A stretch of 20,611 nucleotides of DNA from positions 1 to 20,611 of IMG/VR virus record IMGVR_UViG_3300042987_001774, one strand, 5' to 3'. A model generated the notes under the pieces. The model did not search any database, was not told the DNA's origin, and saw only the letters and a program-made list of their open reading frames with translations. This DNA is from a virus. Shown here piece by piece: positions 1 to 8,138 of the stretch; within the stretch, counting starts at the first letter, position 1; each line of letters opens with the position of its first letter. Made by a program: the position numbers and the translations under genes.

Positions 1-161
1 TGGATATTGGTGTAGGCAATTTGGGTGATGTTTGCAATCACCGTGTTGGTGTTAACGGGCACAGTGTTAGTCAGTGCTACCGTCAGCGTGTCAGAGCCGA
101 GGTTATGAGTCTTCTCGGCAAGCGCTTCAACGAAAGAGTTGAACTTATTAAAGGTTGCCAT
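1..161 (-). CDS. Small virion-type protein, 3' end outside window
   Basis: An ATG at 161 opens a frame that runs uninterrupted off the left edge of the window (53 codons visible). It begins MATFNKFNSFVEALAEK and continues with a Thr/Val/Asn-rich stretch containing LTVALTNTVP. From memory, this opening (FNKFN-FVEAL, then HNLGSDTLTVALTN) recurs in many phage structural-region hypotheticals, but I cannot name a proven function. It lies 30 nt downstream of the fibre gene in the same orientation, so it is probably co-transcribed as a late gene. The ribosome-binding signal is weak (AGGTAAG placed rather far upstream). The reading frame and start look sound; the product is a guess at class level only. 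Confidence 0.7.
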   Translation of the reverse strand, partial: MATFNKFNSFVEALAEKTHNLGSDTLTVALTNTVPVNTNTVIANITQIAYTNI

Positions 162-191
162 AGCTGTAGCTTACTTACCTATATCTTAGCG

Positions 192-2117
192 TCAAAATGC
201 AATGGATACATTAAATTCGTCTACGGTTCCACTGACATTAGTAATCTTAAGCCAGATATAATATCCGGAAGCAATCGGTTGGTTTTGAATTGCAGCCGAA
301 TCTCCCGTAGTTGAATTAGTTACTGTATCTGGAGCCATGGCTAAAGTACCTGATGTACTCCGATCGCTAGCATAGCGTATTTCATAAGTAACACTAGGTG
401 TTGAGCTCCCCTGCACTATTCCAATTACAGAAGAAAACGTAATCTCTCTATCTGTTCTAAAAAGCGTAAAGCCATCACCAGTTTGTGGTGCAGCAATAGT
501 AATGCTACGTGGAGAAGCATTTGGTAGCGTAATAGGTTGCCAGCGCTGAAAAGCTTCTGTCCAACCCAAGTATTGAAGATTAGAAGCACCTAGCCCAACA
601 TCAACATCATGACAGTCAGCAATGTTGCGACCCGTTTCAGCCCTTACAAAAAGAATGCCATTTGTAGGATGTGACTTAATAACAGCAGCAGCGGCAATCT
701 TTAGATTTGGGGCTTCTGGTTCTGTTAATTGAAATTCACCAGGATTTGTTGGGCTTAACCAAAGGACCGAATCTTCGGGAAAAGCACTCGTATCAACATT
801 ACGTACCTTGCCTAATGTTGTGACATACCCTACAGCACCGATTGCAATAGGCTCTGTAGCCACGCCAAAAAATACATAGCCAGGCAAAGTGCCATCGGCT
901 ATCATGTGGGCTATTTCTATGTATCCAGTAGTTGAATCTGCCCCCATGAACATGACGGCTTCACCATCCAGGATATTGTCAGCTGAGGTATTTTTACATT
1001 TGAACGATATTTCTTGACCCAGTTGATACGTTACACCTGGAGTTCCAAGGCGCACGGTTCCTTCTGTGGGATCCCAACTAAGCTCACCAGAACTTGGTGC
1101 TAAGTCTAAAGTTGTATTGATTGCCAGCTTGCTAACCGTTGGGGTTGCAGTCCAGACAGTTGTGTAGTCAGGACCGGCACCACGTGTTAACAGATCATTT
1201 ACGTTACCTCCTGATGCAACTCCAGGGCCTACTGCACCTGTGGCACCAGTAACACCAATAGGGCCTGTAGCACCTGTTACGCCAATAGGACCGGTAACTC
1301 CAGTTGCACCAGTAACACCAACGGGACCTGTAGCACCTGTTACACCAATGGGGCCTGTTTCACCAATTAGCCCAGTTGGACCTACTGCACCTGTGGCACC
1401 AGTAACACCTGTCGCGCCCGTAATGCCAATAGGACCTGTAGCCCCTGTAACACCAATAGGACCGATAGGGCCTGTGGGGCCAGTGACACCGATTGGTCCT
1501 GTTGGGCCAATGGCACCTGTGGCACCTACACCACCTGTATTACCAAGTGGTCCAGTGGCTCCTGTTACGCCAATAGGGCCTGTAGCACCAGTGACACCTG
1601 TTAAACCCTGTGGGCCTGTAGGTCCTTGAGTACCTGTTGGTCCTTGTACGCCAGTAGGACCTGTAACACCAATAGGACCTGTAGGACCCGTGGCACCTGT
1701 AGGGCCGCCAGCTGGGCCTGTAGGACCCGTAGGTCCAATCATTGTATAAACTTTTTCTAAACCATTTGCTGCATATACTTTCCAGGTTCCATCCTGAACA
1801 AGACTCAGCTCTTCTTCTGTTGCTAAGTCACCTTGCCAAATTGTAGATACTGTTGTCCCATTATCATGATTAACTGTCAGTGTATTGGTACCAAGCCCTT
1901 CATTCTTCAGGTAAAGAGTACGTACGTTACGTTGTGTTGTAGTTGCACTAGGACTTGAAACAATAGTAGTTGTTGTTGCCGTAGAAATTAAGGTGTTTGC
2001 TCTACCTGGAACAACTTCACCGGCTACGTTATCAACATAAGAAGCATGTACCTCAATAGCATCAGCACTGCTGGTAACCAGTAAAATACGATCTGATGTA
2101 GAGGTTAATAAAAGCAT
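192..2117 (-). CDS. Collagen-like phage fibre protein
   Basis: A 641-residue fibre. Residues 1-127 form a Thr/Ser/Val-rich N-terminal domain, presumably for virion attachment. A Gly-X-Y collagen-like stalk follows (about 128-299), and then a globular C-terminal region. The stalk breaks register once at 137-138 (Gly-Gly) and then holds 54 uninterrupted triplets dominated by GPT, GPI, GVT and GAT. Threonine in the Y position is typical of bacterial and phage collagens that lack hydroxyproline. Residues about 370-500 (containing GDEAVMF-like and [17 protein letters not shown] motifs) resemble a module often seen in phage tail and head fibres. Residues 535-641 look like a beta-rich tip. It acts on the virion surface and probably mediates adhesion or host contact. 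The ATG at 2117 is followed by [10 protein letters not shown]; the ribosome site is poor. Whether it decorates head or tail cannot be told here. Confidence 0.85.
   Translation of the reverse strand: MLLLTSTSDRILLVTSSADAIEVHASYVDNVAGEVVPGRANTLISTATTTTIVSSPSATTTQRNVRTLYLKNEGLGTNTLTVNHDNGTTVSTIWQGDLATEEELSLVQDGTWKVYAANGLEKVYTMIGPTGPTGPAGGPTGATGPTGPIGVTGPTGVQGPTGTQGPTGPQGLTGVTGATGPIGVTGATGPLGNTGGVGATGAIGPTGPIGVTGPTGPIGPIGVTGATGPIGITGATGVTGATGAVGPTGLIGETGPIGVTGATGPVGVTGATGVTGPIGVTGATGPIGVTGATGAVGPGVASGGNVNDLLTRGAGPDYTTVWTATPTVSKLAINTTLDLAPSSGELSWDPTEGTVRLGTPGVTYQLGQEISFKCKNTSADNILDGEAVMFMGADSTTGYIEIAHMIADGTLPGYVFFGVATEPIAIGAVGYVTTLGKVRNVDTSAFPEDSVLWLSPTNPGEFQLTEPEAPNLKIAAAAVIKSHPTNGILFVRAETGRNIADCHDVDVGLGASNLQYLGWTEAFQRWQPITLPNASPRSITIAAPQTGDGFTLFRTDREITFSSVIGIVQGSSTPSVTYEIRYASDRSTSGTLAMAPDTVTNSTTGDSAAIQNQPIASGYYIWLKITNVSGTVDEFNVSIAF
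1221..1736 (-). repeat. Degenerate tandem repeat encoding Gly-X-Y stalk
   Basis: This is a run of 9-nt and 18-nt quasi-repeats inside the fibre gene (read on the minus strand as GGN-NNN-NNN codons). The commonest unit translates as GVTGATGPI or GPTGPIGVT. Near-identical copies differ mostly at third codon positions, as expected for repeats held by protein selection while recombination makes and trims copies. The opposite strand stays open through this stretch only because the repeats avoid stops. Confidence 0.9.
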
Positions 2118-2158
2118 TACCTATATCGACCTGTGTTTTTCTATTTTACAGCAACTGG

Positions 2159-3796
2159 TTACGCCTGCGGCCGCTCACCGTTGGATGGAACATAGGAATT
2201 TCCATCCTTATCATACATAATAAAGCCTTGCATCAAAATGAATGTAGATGGGATGTTAAACAATTTCTGCATCATCGGCATCATCATTGGAGATTGACAG
2301 TTGTAAGGAGGAACATCCATGTAAGACAAGGCTCTTGTTGTTAATGCTGATTGCCTTTCAACCTCTGTTTCTGCCTTTAACACAAGTTTCTGTTCCCATT
2401 CCACCATGCTTTCTTGTCCCATTGGGAAATCAGAAGGTTCAGGTGGGAACACATCTTCTCTAAACTTCATTGCATAGATGTGCTTGCAGTAACGCATCTC
2501 ATCCAACAACGGAGCCCAATAGTCGTCAATACTTGTTATCTCTCCTTCACTAGAAGTGTAGTCTTCATAAATAGGCATACCATCTGCCCTGGCACCAGGT
2601 AGAGAGGGGTCTGTACTAGACCGTAAATACATGGCACCAAAATCTCTAAATACACCAGGATTATCTCGTGTGGTCCCAGGTACTGTAGAGGAGTTAGGAG
2701 TAATGGTAGGAGGAACGTTGTATTCAGGGGAAGGTGACACAATCGTCATGTTTCTATTTGTGTTCCCCGGTGTCATTGCACTGTTGTCTACGTTATTCAA
2801 GCGATCTTTCATAATTTCGTAACGACCAGGCTTAAGAGAAGCAAGGCTGGTACGAGGAAATTTACGCTTGATACTATCTGTTAATGTTGTCATGTATGAA
2901 TATTCTCTACGGCTAAAGTCTTGACAGGAGCAACAATAACGTGTTCCAGTCATTAAGAACCTTCCAATAGAAGGTGGTCTTGTCGCAGGAGTTACTAGCG
3001 TACGATCCGGTGTTGCTTCAACAGAACCTGCTTTGCGCAGTTTTAGTATGCCTGTAGAAGGATACGTTTCAACTAAAACTGCTTGAACGTAGCCATATCT
3101 TTTTTGTGTTTGTGGATCAATTGTATCGCGTGTTACAGGAACACCTCCTACAGTTAAGATTCGATCTTCTAGCACCTCACCATTGATTGCCTTGATTCCA
3201 CCTGGAATACCCGGTACAGGCACATAAAGAGGAGGAGGTAAAGGAGTTGTTTCACTCCATCCACCAGCCAATTGCACATACCAATAATCAGCATCTTCTG
3301 TTACAGATTCAATAGATGCTGGTACTGTTGCAGAATGTGTTTCTTCATCAAAGAAAAGACCAGGGTTTTCGTAGTCTTCAAACTCTGAATCAGGCCAGTA
3401 TTCTGTATCTAAGATTTTTGTATTGCGTATGTTATCTAAACGTAGACTGCCAGCTACACGAGTGCCTGCCCAATGCATGCCAAACTCTTTACAGGATGTA
3501 GGAAAGCCTTGGAAGAGTCCAGGAATTGTTGGGTAATTACCTGTTATTGGCTGAACACCTGGTGGAAGTGGAATACGATAAGAAAAAGAGTATTCATAGT
3601 TGTTGTCCATTAAGGAAGAAACGGCTATCTCAAAGCCACGGCGCCATCTTGTCCATGCCGCTTCCCTATTAACTGAATACAAAGAATCAGGGACAGAACC
3701 CTTGGAAAATTCTGTCGTGATTGGCTTTACAGGCCTTGGGTCAAATATGGTTGATCTTTGAAAATTACCAAAAGAGCTTCCACTCTTTTTTGCCAT
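2159..3796 (-). CDS. Unrecognised structural protein with CxC...CxH motif
   Basis: A 545-residue protein of the late operon, with its ATG two nt after the stop of the neighbouring 3799-4596 gene. It opens MAKKSGSSFGNFQRSTIFDPRP and is rich in Pro, Tyr and Trp, with an acidic middle. Two cysteine clusters stand out: C288, C289 and C291 in TRYCCSCQDFSRREYSY, and C437/H439 in MRYCKHIYAMKF. The arrangement C-x-C...C-x-H has the ligand order of a SWIM-type zinc site, but with about 145 residues between the halves instead of the usual few tens. Met-rich and Pro-rich patches occur near residues 500-512. No signal peptide or membrane segment is seen. By position, between the lysozyme/adaptor block and the fibre, it is probably a tail or baseplate component. 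I do not recognise the family. Confidence 0.75.
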   Translation of the reverse strand: MAKKSGSSFGNFQRSTIFDPRPVKPITTEFSKGSVPDSLYSVNREAAWTRWRRGFEIAVSSLMDNNYEYSFSYRIPLPPGVQPITGNYPTIPGLFQGFPTSCKEFGMHWAGTRVAGSLRLDNIRNTKILDTEYWPDSEFEDYENPGLFFDEETHSATVPASIESVTEDADYWYVQLAGGWSETTPLPPPLYVPVPGIPGGIKAINGEVLEDRILTVGGVPVTRDTIDPQTQKRYGYVQAVLVETYPSTGILKLRKAGSVEATPDRTLVTPATRPPSIGRFLMTGTRYCCSCQDFSRREYSYMTTLTDSIKRKFPRTSLASLKPGRYEIMKDRLNNVDNSAMTPGNTNRNMTIVSPSPEYNVPPTITPNSSTVPGTTRDNPGVFRDFGAMYLRSSTDPSLPGARADGMPIYEDYTSSEGEITSIDDYWAPLLDEMRYCKHIYAMKFREDVFPPEPSDFPMGQESMVEWEQKLVLKAETEVERQSALTTRALSYMDVPPYNCQSPMMMPMMQKLFNIPSTFILMQGFIMYDKDGNSYVPSNGERPQA

Positions 3797-3798
3797 AA

Positions 3799-4596
3799 TT
3801 AGAAGAAACCACCTTGAGCAATTACGTGTGCGCCAGGGATGTAACCAGAGCTATTAGGACCATCTGGGAACACACCGACATAAATGCGATCACCACGCTC
3901 CAGGTAAATCCCTTTGTTGCGTAGAGGAGCAGTAGAGCCAAGGCCTGTGGTATTACCCCCAGCTGGCATTGGATATGCAAGTTGCGGCATTACATCACTG
4001 CAATCAACAGTACCACTGTTGGCGGGAACTGTTTTAGCAAACAGAAGACGGTAGTCACCAGAACCAGGAATTGGTGTAGTTGTACCACGTGTTTGATAGA
4101 AAGCAAAGGTTACAGCTGGCTGGTAGCCGTAAGCAACACCTTTGTAATCAAAACCACTCGCAATGCCACCGGAGTAGTTAAGGGCTGTATTGACGCCTGT
4201 GAGGGTGCTAGAGCCTGTGTAGGTGTAGTACCCGTAACCGCTGAAAGGAGCGCCTCCACCGGTCAGTACGCCAGTGCTGGAGATGAATACGATCTGACCA
4301 CTGACCAAGGAGATGGGTGTGCCAGAGGTTGATGCGTTAACTGTGTAATCAGCTGCACGATAAGCATCATTACGTACGATGGTGATGGAGTCAACAACAC
4401 CACCAGAGTTTGTGTCTTCGCTTAGGGCAGCATCCATGTCAACAAGGATGGATGGTGCCTGACCACCTTGCACAAACAGTGTATTTGTGGATGCACTACC
4501 AACTGTTTGTGTAGTGACACGCACCGAATCAAACAGTGGGCGATCACTAAATACGGGTTGTTTATTCGAGCTAGTACTGGATATTTGCTTAAACAC
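3799..4596 (-). CDS. Structural protein, 5' end apparently cut by HNH insertion
   Basis: The visible frame from GTG 4596 gives 265 residues: MFKQISSTSSNKQPVFSD, then a Gly/Ser/Thr-rich, beta-type sequence with ALSEDTNSGG and DRIYVGVFPDG. It looks like a virion protein, and it precedes the 545-residue gene by 2 nt. The GTG has no sensible ribosome site. The frame stays open upstream to about 4660, and residues just before the GTG (IRIKEVFGGPYQSTRDR, codons 4647-4597) look like genuine protein rather than leader. The plus-strand HNH gene begins at 4646, exactly where that sense ends. A matching orphan start (MLVLTDIER, 5275) sits beyond it. I infer that the native N-terminus was longer and has been separated. 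A GTG re-start, a non-canonical start or an inactive product are all possible. Confidence 0.7.
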   Translation of the reverse strand: MFKQISSTSSNKQPVFSDRPLFDSVRVTTQTVGSASTNTLFVQGGQAPSILVDMDAALSEDTNSGGVVDSITIVRNDAYRAADYTVNASTSGTPISLVSGQIVFISSTGVLTGGGAPFSGYGYYTYTGSSTLTGVNTALNYSGGIASGFDYKGVAYGYQPAVTFAFYQTRGTTTPIPGSGDYRLLFAKTVPANSGTVDCSDVMPQLAYPMPAGGNTTGLGSTAPLRNKGIYLERGDRIYVGVFPDGPNSSGYIPGAHVIAQGGFF

Positions 4597-4645
4597 CCTA
4601 TCTCTGGTAGATTGATAGGGGCCTCCGAAAACTTCTTTTATTCTA

Positions 4646-5203
4646 ATGGTACAAACAGTATTTCAGTGCAATCGTTGCAATCAACTTTTTGAAAGATTTG
4701 GTAATGCGGCTGCGTGGCATAGAAAAAGAATGCGTGATCGGGGTTATGTGTATTGTTCAAAACAATGTGCTGCATTTAAACATGGCGGCAATCGTGACAA
4801 AACACCTGAATATGGCTCATGGTGTGCCATGAAATCACGTTGTAACCATTCTGGCACTAGTCATTATGCGAGGTACGGAGGGCGTGGTATTACGTATGAC
4901 GCTGCTTGGGAAGACTTTAGTGTGTTTTTAAAAGATATGGGATTTAAACCTGATCCCAAAATGGAATTAGAACGTATTGACAACAATGGAAACTACTGTA
5001 AAGATAACTGTAAATGGGCAACACGAAAAGAACAAACACGTAATCGCGGTGGTAAACGTGCTACACGTCTTTATACCTTCAATGGCAAAACAATGTGCAT
5101 TGCTGATTGGGCAAAAGAAATAGGTATTAAACCCCAATCAATGCAAAAAAGACTAAACAAAGGATGGCCCCTTGAAAAAGCCTTTGCTAAAAACAAATTC
5201 TAA
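4646..5203 (+). CDS. HNH homing endonuclease with zinc ribbon and HTH tail
   Basis: 185 residues, the only convincing gene on the plus strand. The N-terminus carries a zinc-ribbon-like set (C8, C11, C37, C41). Residues about 54-133 match the HNH family typical of phage homing genes: TPEYGSW, YARYGGRGI, then ELERIDNNGNYCKDNCKWAT and EQTRNR. Residues about 143-180 (YTFNGKTMCIADWAKEIG, RLNKGWPLEKAF) look like a NUMOD/helix-turn-helix DNA-recognition tail. Such enzymes cut an unoccupied allele and spread by repair. The gene is free-standing (no intron core was recognised) and opposes all its neighbours. Its ATG sits at the left edge of the inferred insertion with no clear promoter or ribosome site, so expression may rely on antisense transcription. 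Function is confident at family level; the target is inferred to be the flanking gene. Confidence 0.9.
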   Translation: MVQTVFQCNRCNQLFERFGNAAAWHRKRMRDRGYVYCSKQCAAFKHGGNRDKTPEYGSWCAMKSRCNHSGTSHYARYGGRGITYDAAWEDFSVFLKDMGFKPDPKMELERIDNNGNYCKDNCKWATRKEQTRNRGGKRATRLYTFNGKTMCIADWAKEIGIKPQSMQKRLNKGWPLEKAFAKNKF

Positions 5204-5245
5204 ATAACAAAAACTTTTAATTTGTATCCCTAGTAGACGACACTG

Positions 5246-5275
5246 TTACCGCTCAATATCTGTTAGTACCAACAT
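5246..5275 (-). pseudogene. Orphan 5' stub of interrupted structural gene
   Basis: ATG at 5275 reads MLVLTDIER and then TAA. It starts 17 nt after the stop of the 103-residue gene, which is the normal spacing for this operon. It points straight at the truncated 3799-4596 gene, whose open frame resumes beyond the HNH gene as IRIKEVFGGPYQ. Joining the two gives a continuous helix-like N-terminus (TDIER followed by IKEVFGG). This is inference from position and sense: nine codons alone could arise by chance. Confidence 0.45.
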
Positions 5276-5292
5276 TCTAGTCTAATTTTTTC

Positions 5293-5604
5293 TTATTGGC
5301 CAAACTGAGAGAAAGCTGCAAATGCTGGAGGTACTTGCATCTTGTCTTGTGCCAATGCTTCTGGATTATTCATCAGGTTTAAAAACCTCTGGAAGGTATT
5401 TCCTCTATGACCACCTTTAGATCTAAATTCACTTGCTCTATTAAACAAGGAGCTGATCAGTGTATTAGGGCGTTCATCAAATGCCGTAGAAGCACCTGCC
5501 GTAGAAATAAAAGGAAGTGATTTGGCTCCAGTGGAATACTGGAGCCAGTCACTTGGTAATGCGTCATCCGAAAGGTAAGAACGCCTTGTAGAAGGTGTAG
5601 CCAT
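5293..5604 (-). CDS. Small hypothetical virion-region protein
   Basis: 103 residues, not recognised. It opens MATPSTRRSYLSDDALPSDW and ends in an Ala/Phe/Gln-rich tail (AFAAFSQFGQ). The middle (FNRASEFRSKGGHRGNTFQ) is basic. Its ATG shares one base with the TAA of the transglycosylase gene (TAATG), so the two are probably translationally coupled. Both proteins begin MATP. No signal peptide or membrane segment is seen. The tight coupling suggests a partner or accessory of the lysozyme-like protein, but this is only context. Confidence 0.7.
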   Translation of the reverse strand: MATPSTRRSYLSDDALPSDWLQYSTGAKSLPFISTAGASTAFDERPNTLISSLFNRASEFRSKGGHRGNTFQRFLNLMNNPEALAQDKMQVPPAFAAFSQFGQ

Positions 5605-6272
5605 TATTGGAACATCTCCAGGGGGTTAATTGAGTGGAGACCATATTGAGTAAATAAATCAGTAGGGCTTAAAATCCCTGACAAAGGTGAAGGTGGCTGT
5701 TGGTTTTGTTTGCGTTCAATCAGTGCTTTAACAACAGAATCAACAAGCATTTGTCCAAAGGAATTGCCTCGTTGAACAGCTTGTGAAGTAGATGTGGCAC
5801 CTAAATCACTTGGTACATCACCAAGTACCCGTCGAGCACTTTCGTAAAGATCGCCACCTTTCTTAAATCGAGGTGCAGCACCAGCAACAGATGTGCCAAA
5901 GGAATCCTTAGCTGTTAAGGAAACATTGGGATTACCCCCTAAGACAGTGGCATAGGCCCGTTCAACACCCATTTCACCGGGTTTAAACCCGCGATCAAGT
6001 AGGAATTGAACAGCGTGAGGAATTTGTTCAGCGCGTGTGTACTTACCGATCTTGGCAGGATCTAAATACTTTTGTCGTTCACCTGGTCCAAATTGAATCA
6101 TGCCGTAGTAGTTACCACCGGCACCACCACGGATGTTTGGATCCATATTAGGACCCGACTCAAGGCTAAGAAAGCCTCCAAATTCGTAAGGATCTAATTT
6201 AAGTTGACGGGCGGCATTAAAAATTGCCATCCGCTCTGCATGTGGAAGAGTACCTACGCGTGGTGTAGCCAT
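5604..6272 (-). CDS. Lysozyme-like lytic transglycosylase, probably virion-associated
   Basis: 222 residues. Residues about 10-125 resemble an SLT/lysozyme-like fold. LDPYEFGGFLSLESG contains the likely catalytic glutamate (E38), followed by the GGNYYGMIQFGPGERQKYL block (the G-x-x-Q-F signature of soluble lytic transglycosylases). Later come AVQFLLDRGF and RAYATVLGG. The enzyme would cleave the glycan backbone of peptidoglycan. With no signal peptide and a place among virion genes, it is more likely an entry enzyme carried in the particle than a lysis endolysin. The C-terminal about 90 residues are Gln/Pro/Ser-rich and may anchor it in the virion. The start at 6272 is preceded by AAGGA about 10 nt upstream. 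Its stop overlaps the next gene. Confidence 0.75.
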   Translation of the reverse strand: MATPRVGTLPHAERMAIFNAARQLKLDPYEFGGFLSLESGPNMDPNIRGGAGGNYYGMIQFGPGERQKYLDPAKIGKYTRAEQIPHAVQFLLDRGFKPGEMGVERAYATVLGGNPNVSLTAKDSFGTSVAGAAPRFKKGGDLYESARRVLGDVPSDLGATSTSQAVQRGNSFGQMLVDSVVKALIERKQNQQPPSPLSGILSPTDLFTQYGLHSINPLEMFQ

Positions 6273-6285
6273 GGTATTTGTTTCC

Positions 6286-6402
6286 TTATTCTCCTACCCA
6301 ATTTGAACTTGCCTTGAGACCAGGAATAAAAACTGTTTGGAGTGCCAGGGTTGTGGCAAGAGTGGTCAAGGTTCGTTTAACAAATCGAGGACAAAGAATC
6401 AT
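6286..6402 (-). CDS. Possible 38-residue membrane or signal-like peptide
   Basis: Within the 226-nt gap between the 378-residue gene and the transglycosylase gene, an ATG at 6402 opens 38 codons: MILCPRFVKRTLTTLATTLA, then a hydrophobic stretch and FIPGLKASSNWVGE. It has a basic N-terminus followed by a hydrophobic core, and AS-SN could be a cleavage site, so it resembles a signal peptide or a one-pass membrane peptide. It ends 13 nt before the transglycosylase start, so it could couple to it. There is no clear ribosome site. It is small enough to be chance. The rest of the gap holds a short GAATC-TTTT-GATTC inverted repeat and nothing else I recognise. Confidence 0.3.
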   Translation of the reverse strand: MILCPRFVKRTLTTLATTLALQTVFIPGLKASSNWVGE

Positions 6403-6498
6403 GGTTTTAAAGCAACAACACTGGCCCCCGTGAATCAAAAGATTCGTGTCCAGTTGGCTGGGCTTACATGCCGTAGCAATGCCAAGAAAGTTTAAAGA

Positions 6499-7635
6499 CT
6501 ATTGAATATATTGCTGCATTGCCCGCAAACGCTTGGCAAACTCATCATCACCTGTGATCTCACCTTTATAGATATCTACCAGGTTTTGAGCAGCAGCTGC
6601 TTGAGGCGTCGGAGCAGCAGGAGCAGACATAGGAGTAACCAACCGTCCACCATCTGTAACAGCTTGATACATTGCTTCTGATGCTGTGCCAAAAGCAGGT
6701 AGTTGCCCAGGCATTGGTGTGATGTCAGGACGGATACCCTGTGAATTTACTGGCGCAACTGCATCAAGCATTCCTTGAGCAGCAGGAGAAAGAGGCGGAA
6801 GAGGAGCCCCTTGTGGATATAAAGTACGTTGGATTACATCGTATCCAGACTGACCTGGCTTGACGCGACTAGCTAAACCAGGTTTGCCATACTTGTCAGG
6901 TTTGCCATACTTGGCAGCCCAAATAGCCATACCTTGATCACGCACTGCATCCATACGTGCTTGATCACCGGAAGCTTTTGCATCTGCAGCATCCTTTTCA
7001 TAACGAGTTAACTCTGGATTTTGTGCTGCAAGCTGAGCAGTACGCGAAACTTCTTGACGATAGGCGCGTTCTGCAGGGCCGCCACCGCCGCCACCTGTGC
7101 TTTGTTGTCCAGCATTACCGCGCCCCAAGAAACGACCAGAGCGGCGATCAAAATAACCAACGCCAGGCTGTTCATAAATATCTTGAGTAGGGCCAATAAA
7201 GCCACGAATTGAACTACTTATATCAGCACCTCTAGAGGGTGCCTCATAAGGACGACCTTGCGCAAAATTACCCACTCCACGTACAAGCCTTGTAACAGTA
7301 GGGACAAGTCCAGTCTGCGGGTCAATTAACGTATTAACAGATCGAATTCCACTCTGAAACATTACTCCTGCTAAAGGACTGAGCGATGCTAAACCTGCTG
7401 CTCCAGAAACTAATTGAGTAAGCGGATTTGCCGCTGGTTGATTCTGCCTAATTCGTGTAGCTGCAGCTGCTGCATCCCGCTCGGTTTGCGCAACAGATTG
7501 TTGAAGCCTGGTCGGAGGAGGCCAATTAGATCGCCATGACGGACTTGCCGGAGGATTAAAACGACGAGTAACGTTACTTACAGCTCCACTAACTGCACCT
7601 CTAGCCTTGTTAAGTAGATCTTGAAAATTTGGCAT
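6499..7635 (-). CDS. Ala/Pro/Gly-rich structural or internal virion protein
   Basis: 378 residues, unrecognised. It opens MPNFQDLLNKARGAVSGAVS. Residues 70-105 are weakly hydrophobic (LVSGAAGLASLSPLAGVMF). A poly-Gly linker (STGGGGGGPAER) lies near 183-192 and is followed by a charged helical segment. Residues about 245-255 contain a small internal duplication (KYGKPDKYGKPG). The C-terminal third is Pro/Ala-rich and ends in a charged helix. The modular, low-complexity build, the lack of a signal peptide and the place between the adaptor-like gene and the transglycosylase suggest an internal or tail-hub protein. Its ATG is two nt after the upstream stop, with AGGT close by. Confidence 0.7.
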   Translation of the reverse strand: MPNFQDLLNKARGAVSGAVSNVTRRFNPPASPSWRSNWPPPTRLQQSVAQTERDAAAAATRIRQNQPAANPLTQLVSGAAGLASLSPLAGVMFQSGIRSVNTLIDPQTGLVPTVTRLVRGVGNFAQGRPYEAPSRGADISSSIRGFIGPTQDIYEQPGVGYFDRRSGRFLGRGNAGQQSTGGGGGGPAERAYRQEVSRTAQLAAQNPELTRYEKDAADAKASGDQARMDAVRDQGMAIWAAKYGKPDKYGKPGLASRVKPGQSGYDVIQRTLYPQGAPLPPLSPAAQGMLDAVAPVNSQGIRPDITPMPGQLPAFGTASEAMYQAVTDGGRLVTPMSAPAAPTPQAAAAQNLVDIYKGEITGDDEFAKRLRAMQQYIQ

Positions 7636-7637
7636 GA

Positions 7638-8099
7638 CTACCTACAAACCTCTCTTAAATAAATGCGTGAACCGACAGCTGTATCGGCGGGTCCAGGTAA
7701 CGCCTGGATGAATTCAGCACCAGAGCGTTCGTAACGGTATCTGGCCTGGAACGGATCCTTGTAGTTAGGAACATAAAGGATACCGGCTAAACGATTGGTT
7801 TCGTAGAGATAAATCTCATCCCAAACTTTCAGCGCTTCCTTGGCATTACTGGATCTGATCGTACGATCAACGTCACCAGCAATACTTTCAAGGCGGGTAG
7901 AAGGTGAAGTAGCAACCTCAGTTTTCTTTTCTGCTGTATCACAGCGTCCAAGTTGAATAGCGATCTTGTCGTAGAAGTAAGAATCTGGGATGGTATTCAT
8001 TGCTTCTTCCAGCCTGGCATAGTCACCAGCTGGAACAGAAACCGTGAAGTATCCCAGGTGATATCTCACCCTACTTTTATCAAAATCACTAAGCTGCAC
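7638..8099 (-). CDS. Putative head-tail adaptor or connector protein
   Basis: 153 residues, mostly helical: QLSDFDKSRVRYHLGYF, ARLEEAMNTIPDSYF, then RTIRSSNAKEALKVWDEIY and a C-terminal RYRYERSG. Size and helical character match the small adaptor that follows the capsid genes in many tailed phages; that role is inferred from context only. The start is uncertain. GTG at 8099 has a good-looking AAAAGGA 15 nt upstream, which is too far, and the sense frame continues upstream through GHRVSE, so translation could begin a little earlier with a rare start. The portal gene has a near-identical leader (TAATAAAAGGCACC versus TAATAAAAGGACACC here). Confidence 0.7.
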   Translation of the reverse strand: MQLSDFDKSRVRYHLGYFTVSVPAGDYARLEEAMNTIPDSYFYDKIAIQLGRCDTAEKKTEVATSPSTRLESIAGDVDRTIRSSNAKEALKVWDEIYLYETNRLAGILYVPNYKDPFQARYRYERSGAEFIQALPGPADTAVGSRIYLREVCR

Positions 8100-8138
8100 T
8101 TCGGAAACCCGGTGTCCTTTTATTATAAAAGAAACAAA

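Noticed and set aside
21-314. Plus-strand 97-codon ORF at the left edge
   Set aside because: It overlaps the starts and ends of two minus-strand genes and shows no protein-like features.
1240-1629. Plus-strand Pro/Val/Ala repeat ORF
   Set aside because: It is the exact complement of the Gly-X-Y collagen repeat; it is open only because the repeat lacks stop complements.
1221-1736. CRISPR-like or regulatory repeat array
   Set aside because: Repeats have no unique spacers and fit in-frame collagen triplets throughout.
5261-5275. Near-palindrome TGTTAGTACCAACA near the orphan start
   Set aside because: It has one internal mismatch and lies within the proposed stub codons. With no second copy it cannot be called an operator or a recombination site.
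4597-5292. Group I intron carrying the HNH gene
   Set aside because: The HNH gene is antisense to the interrupted gene, the insert is barely longer than the ORF, and I saw none of the conserved P/Q/R/S core elements on the minus strand. A simple insertion fits better, though RNA testing is needed to exclude it.
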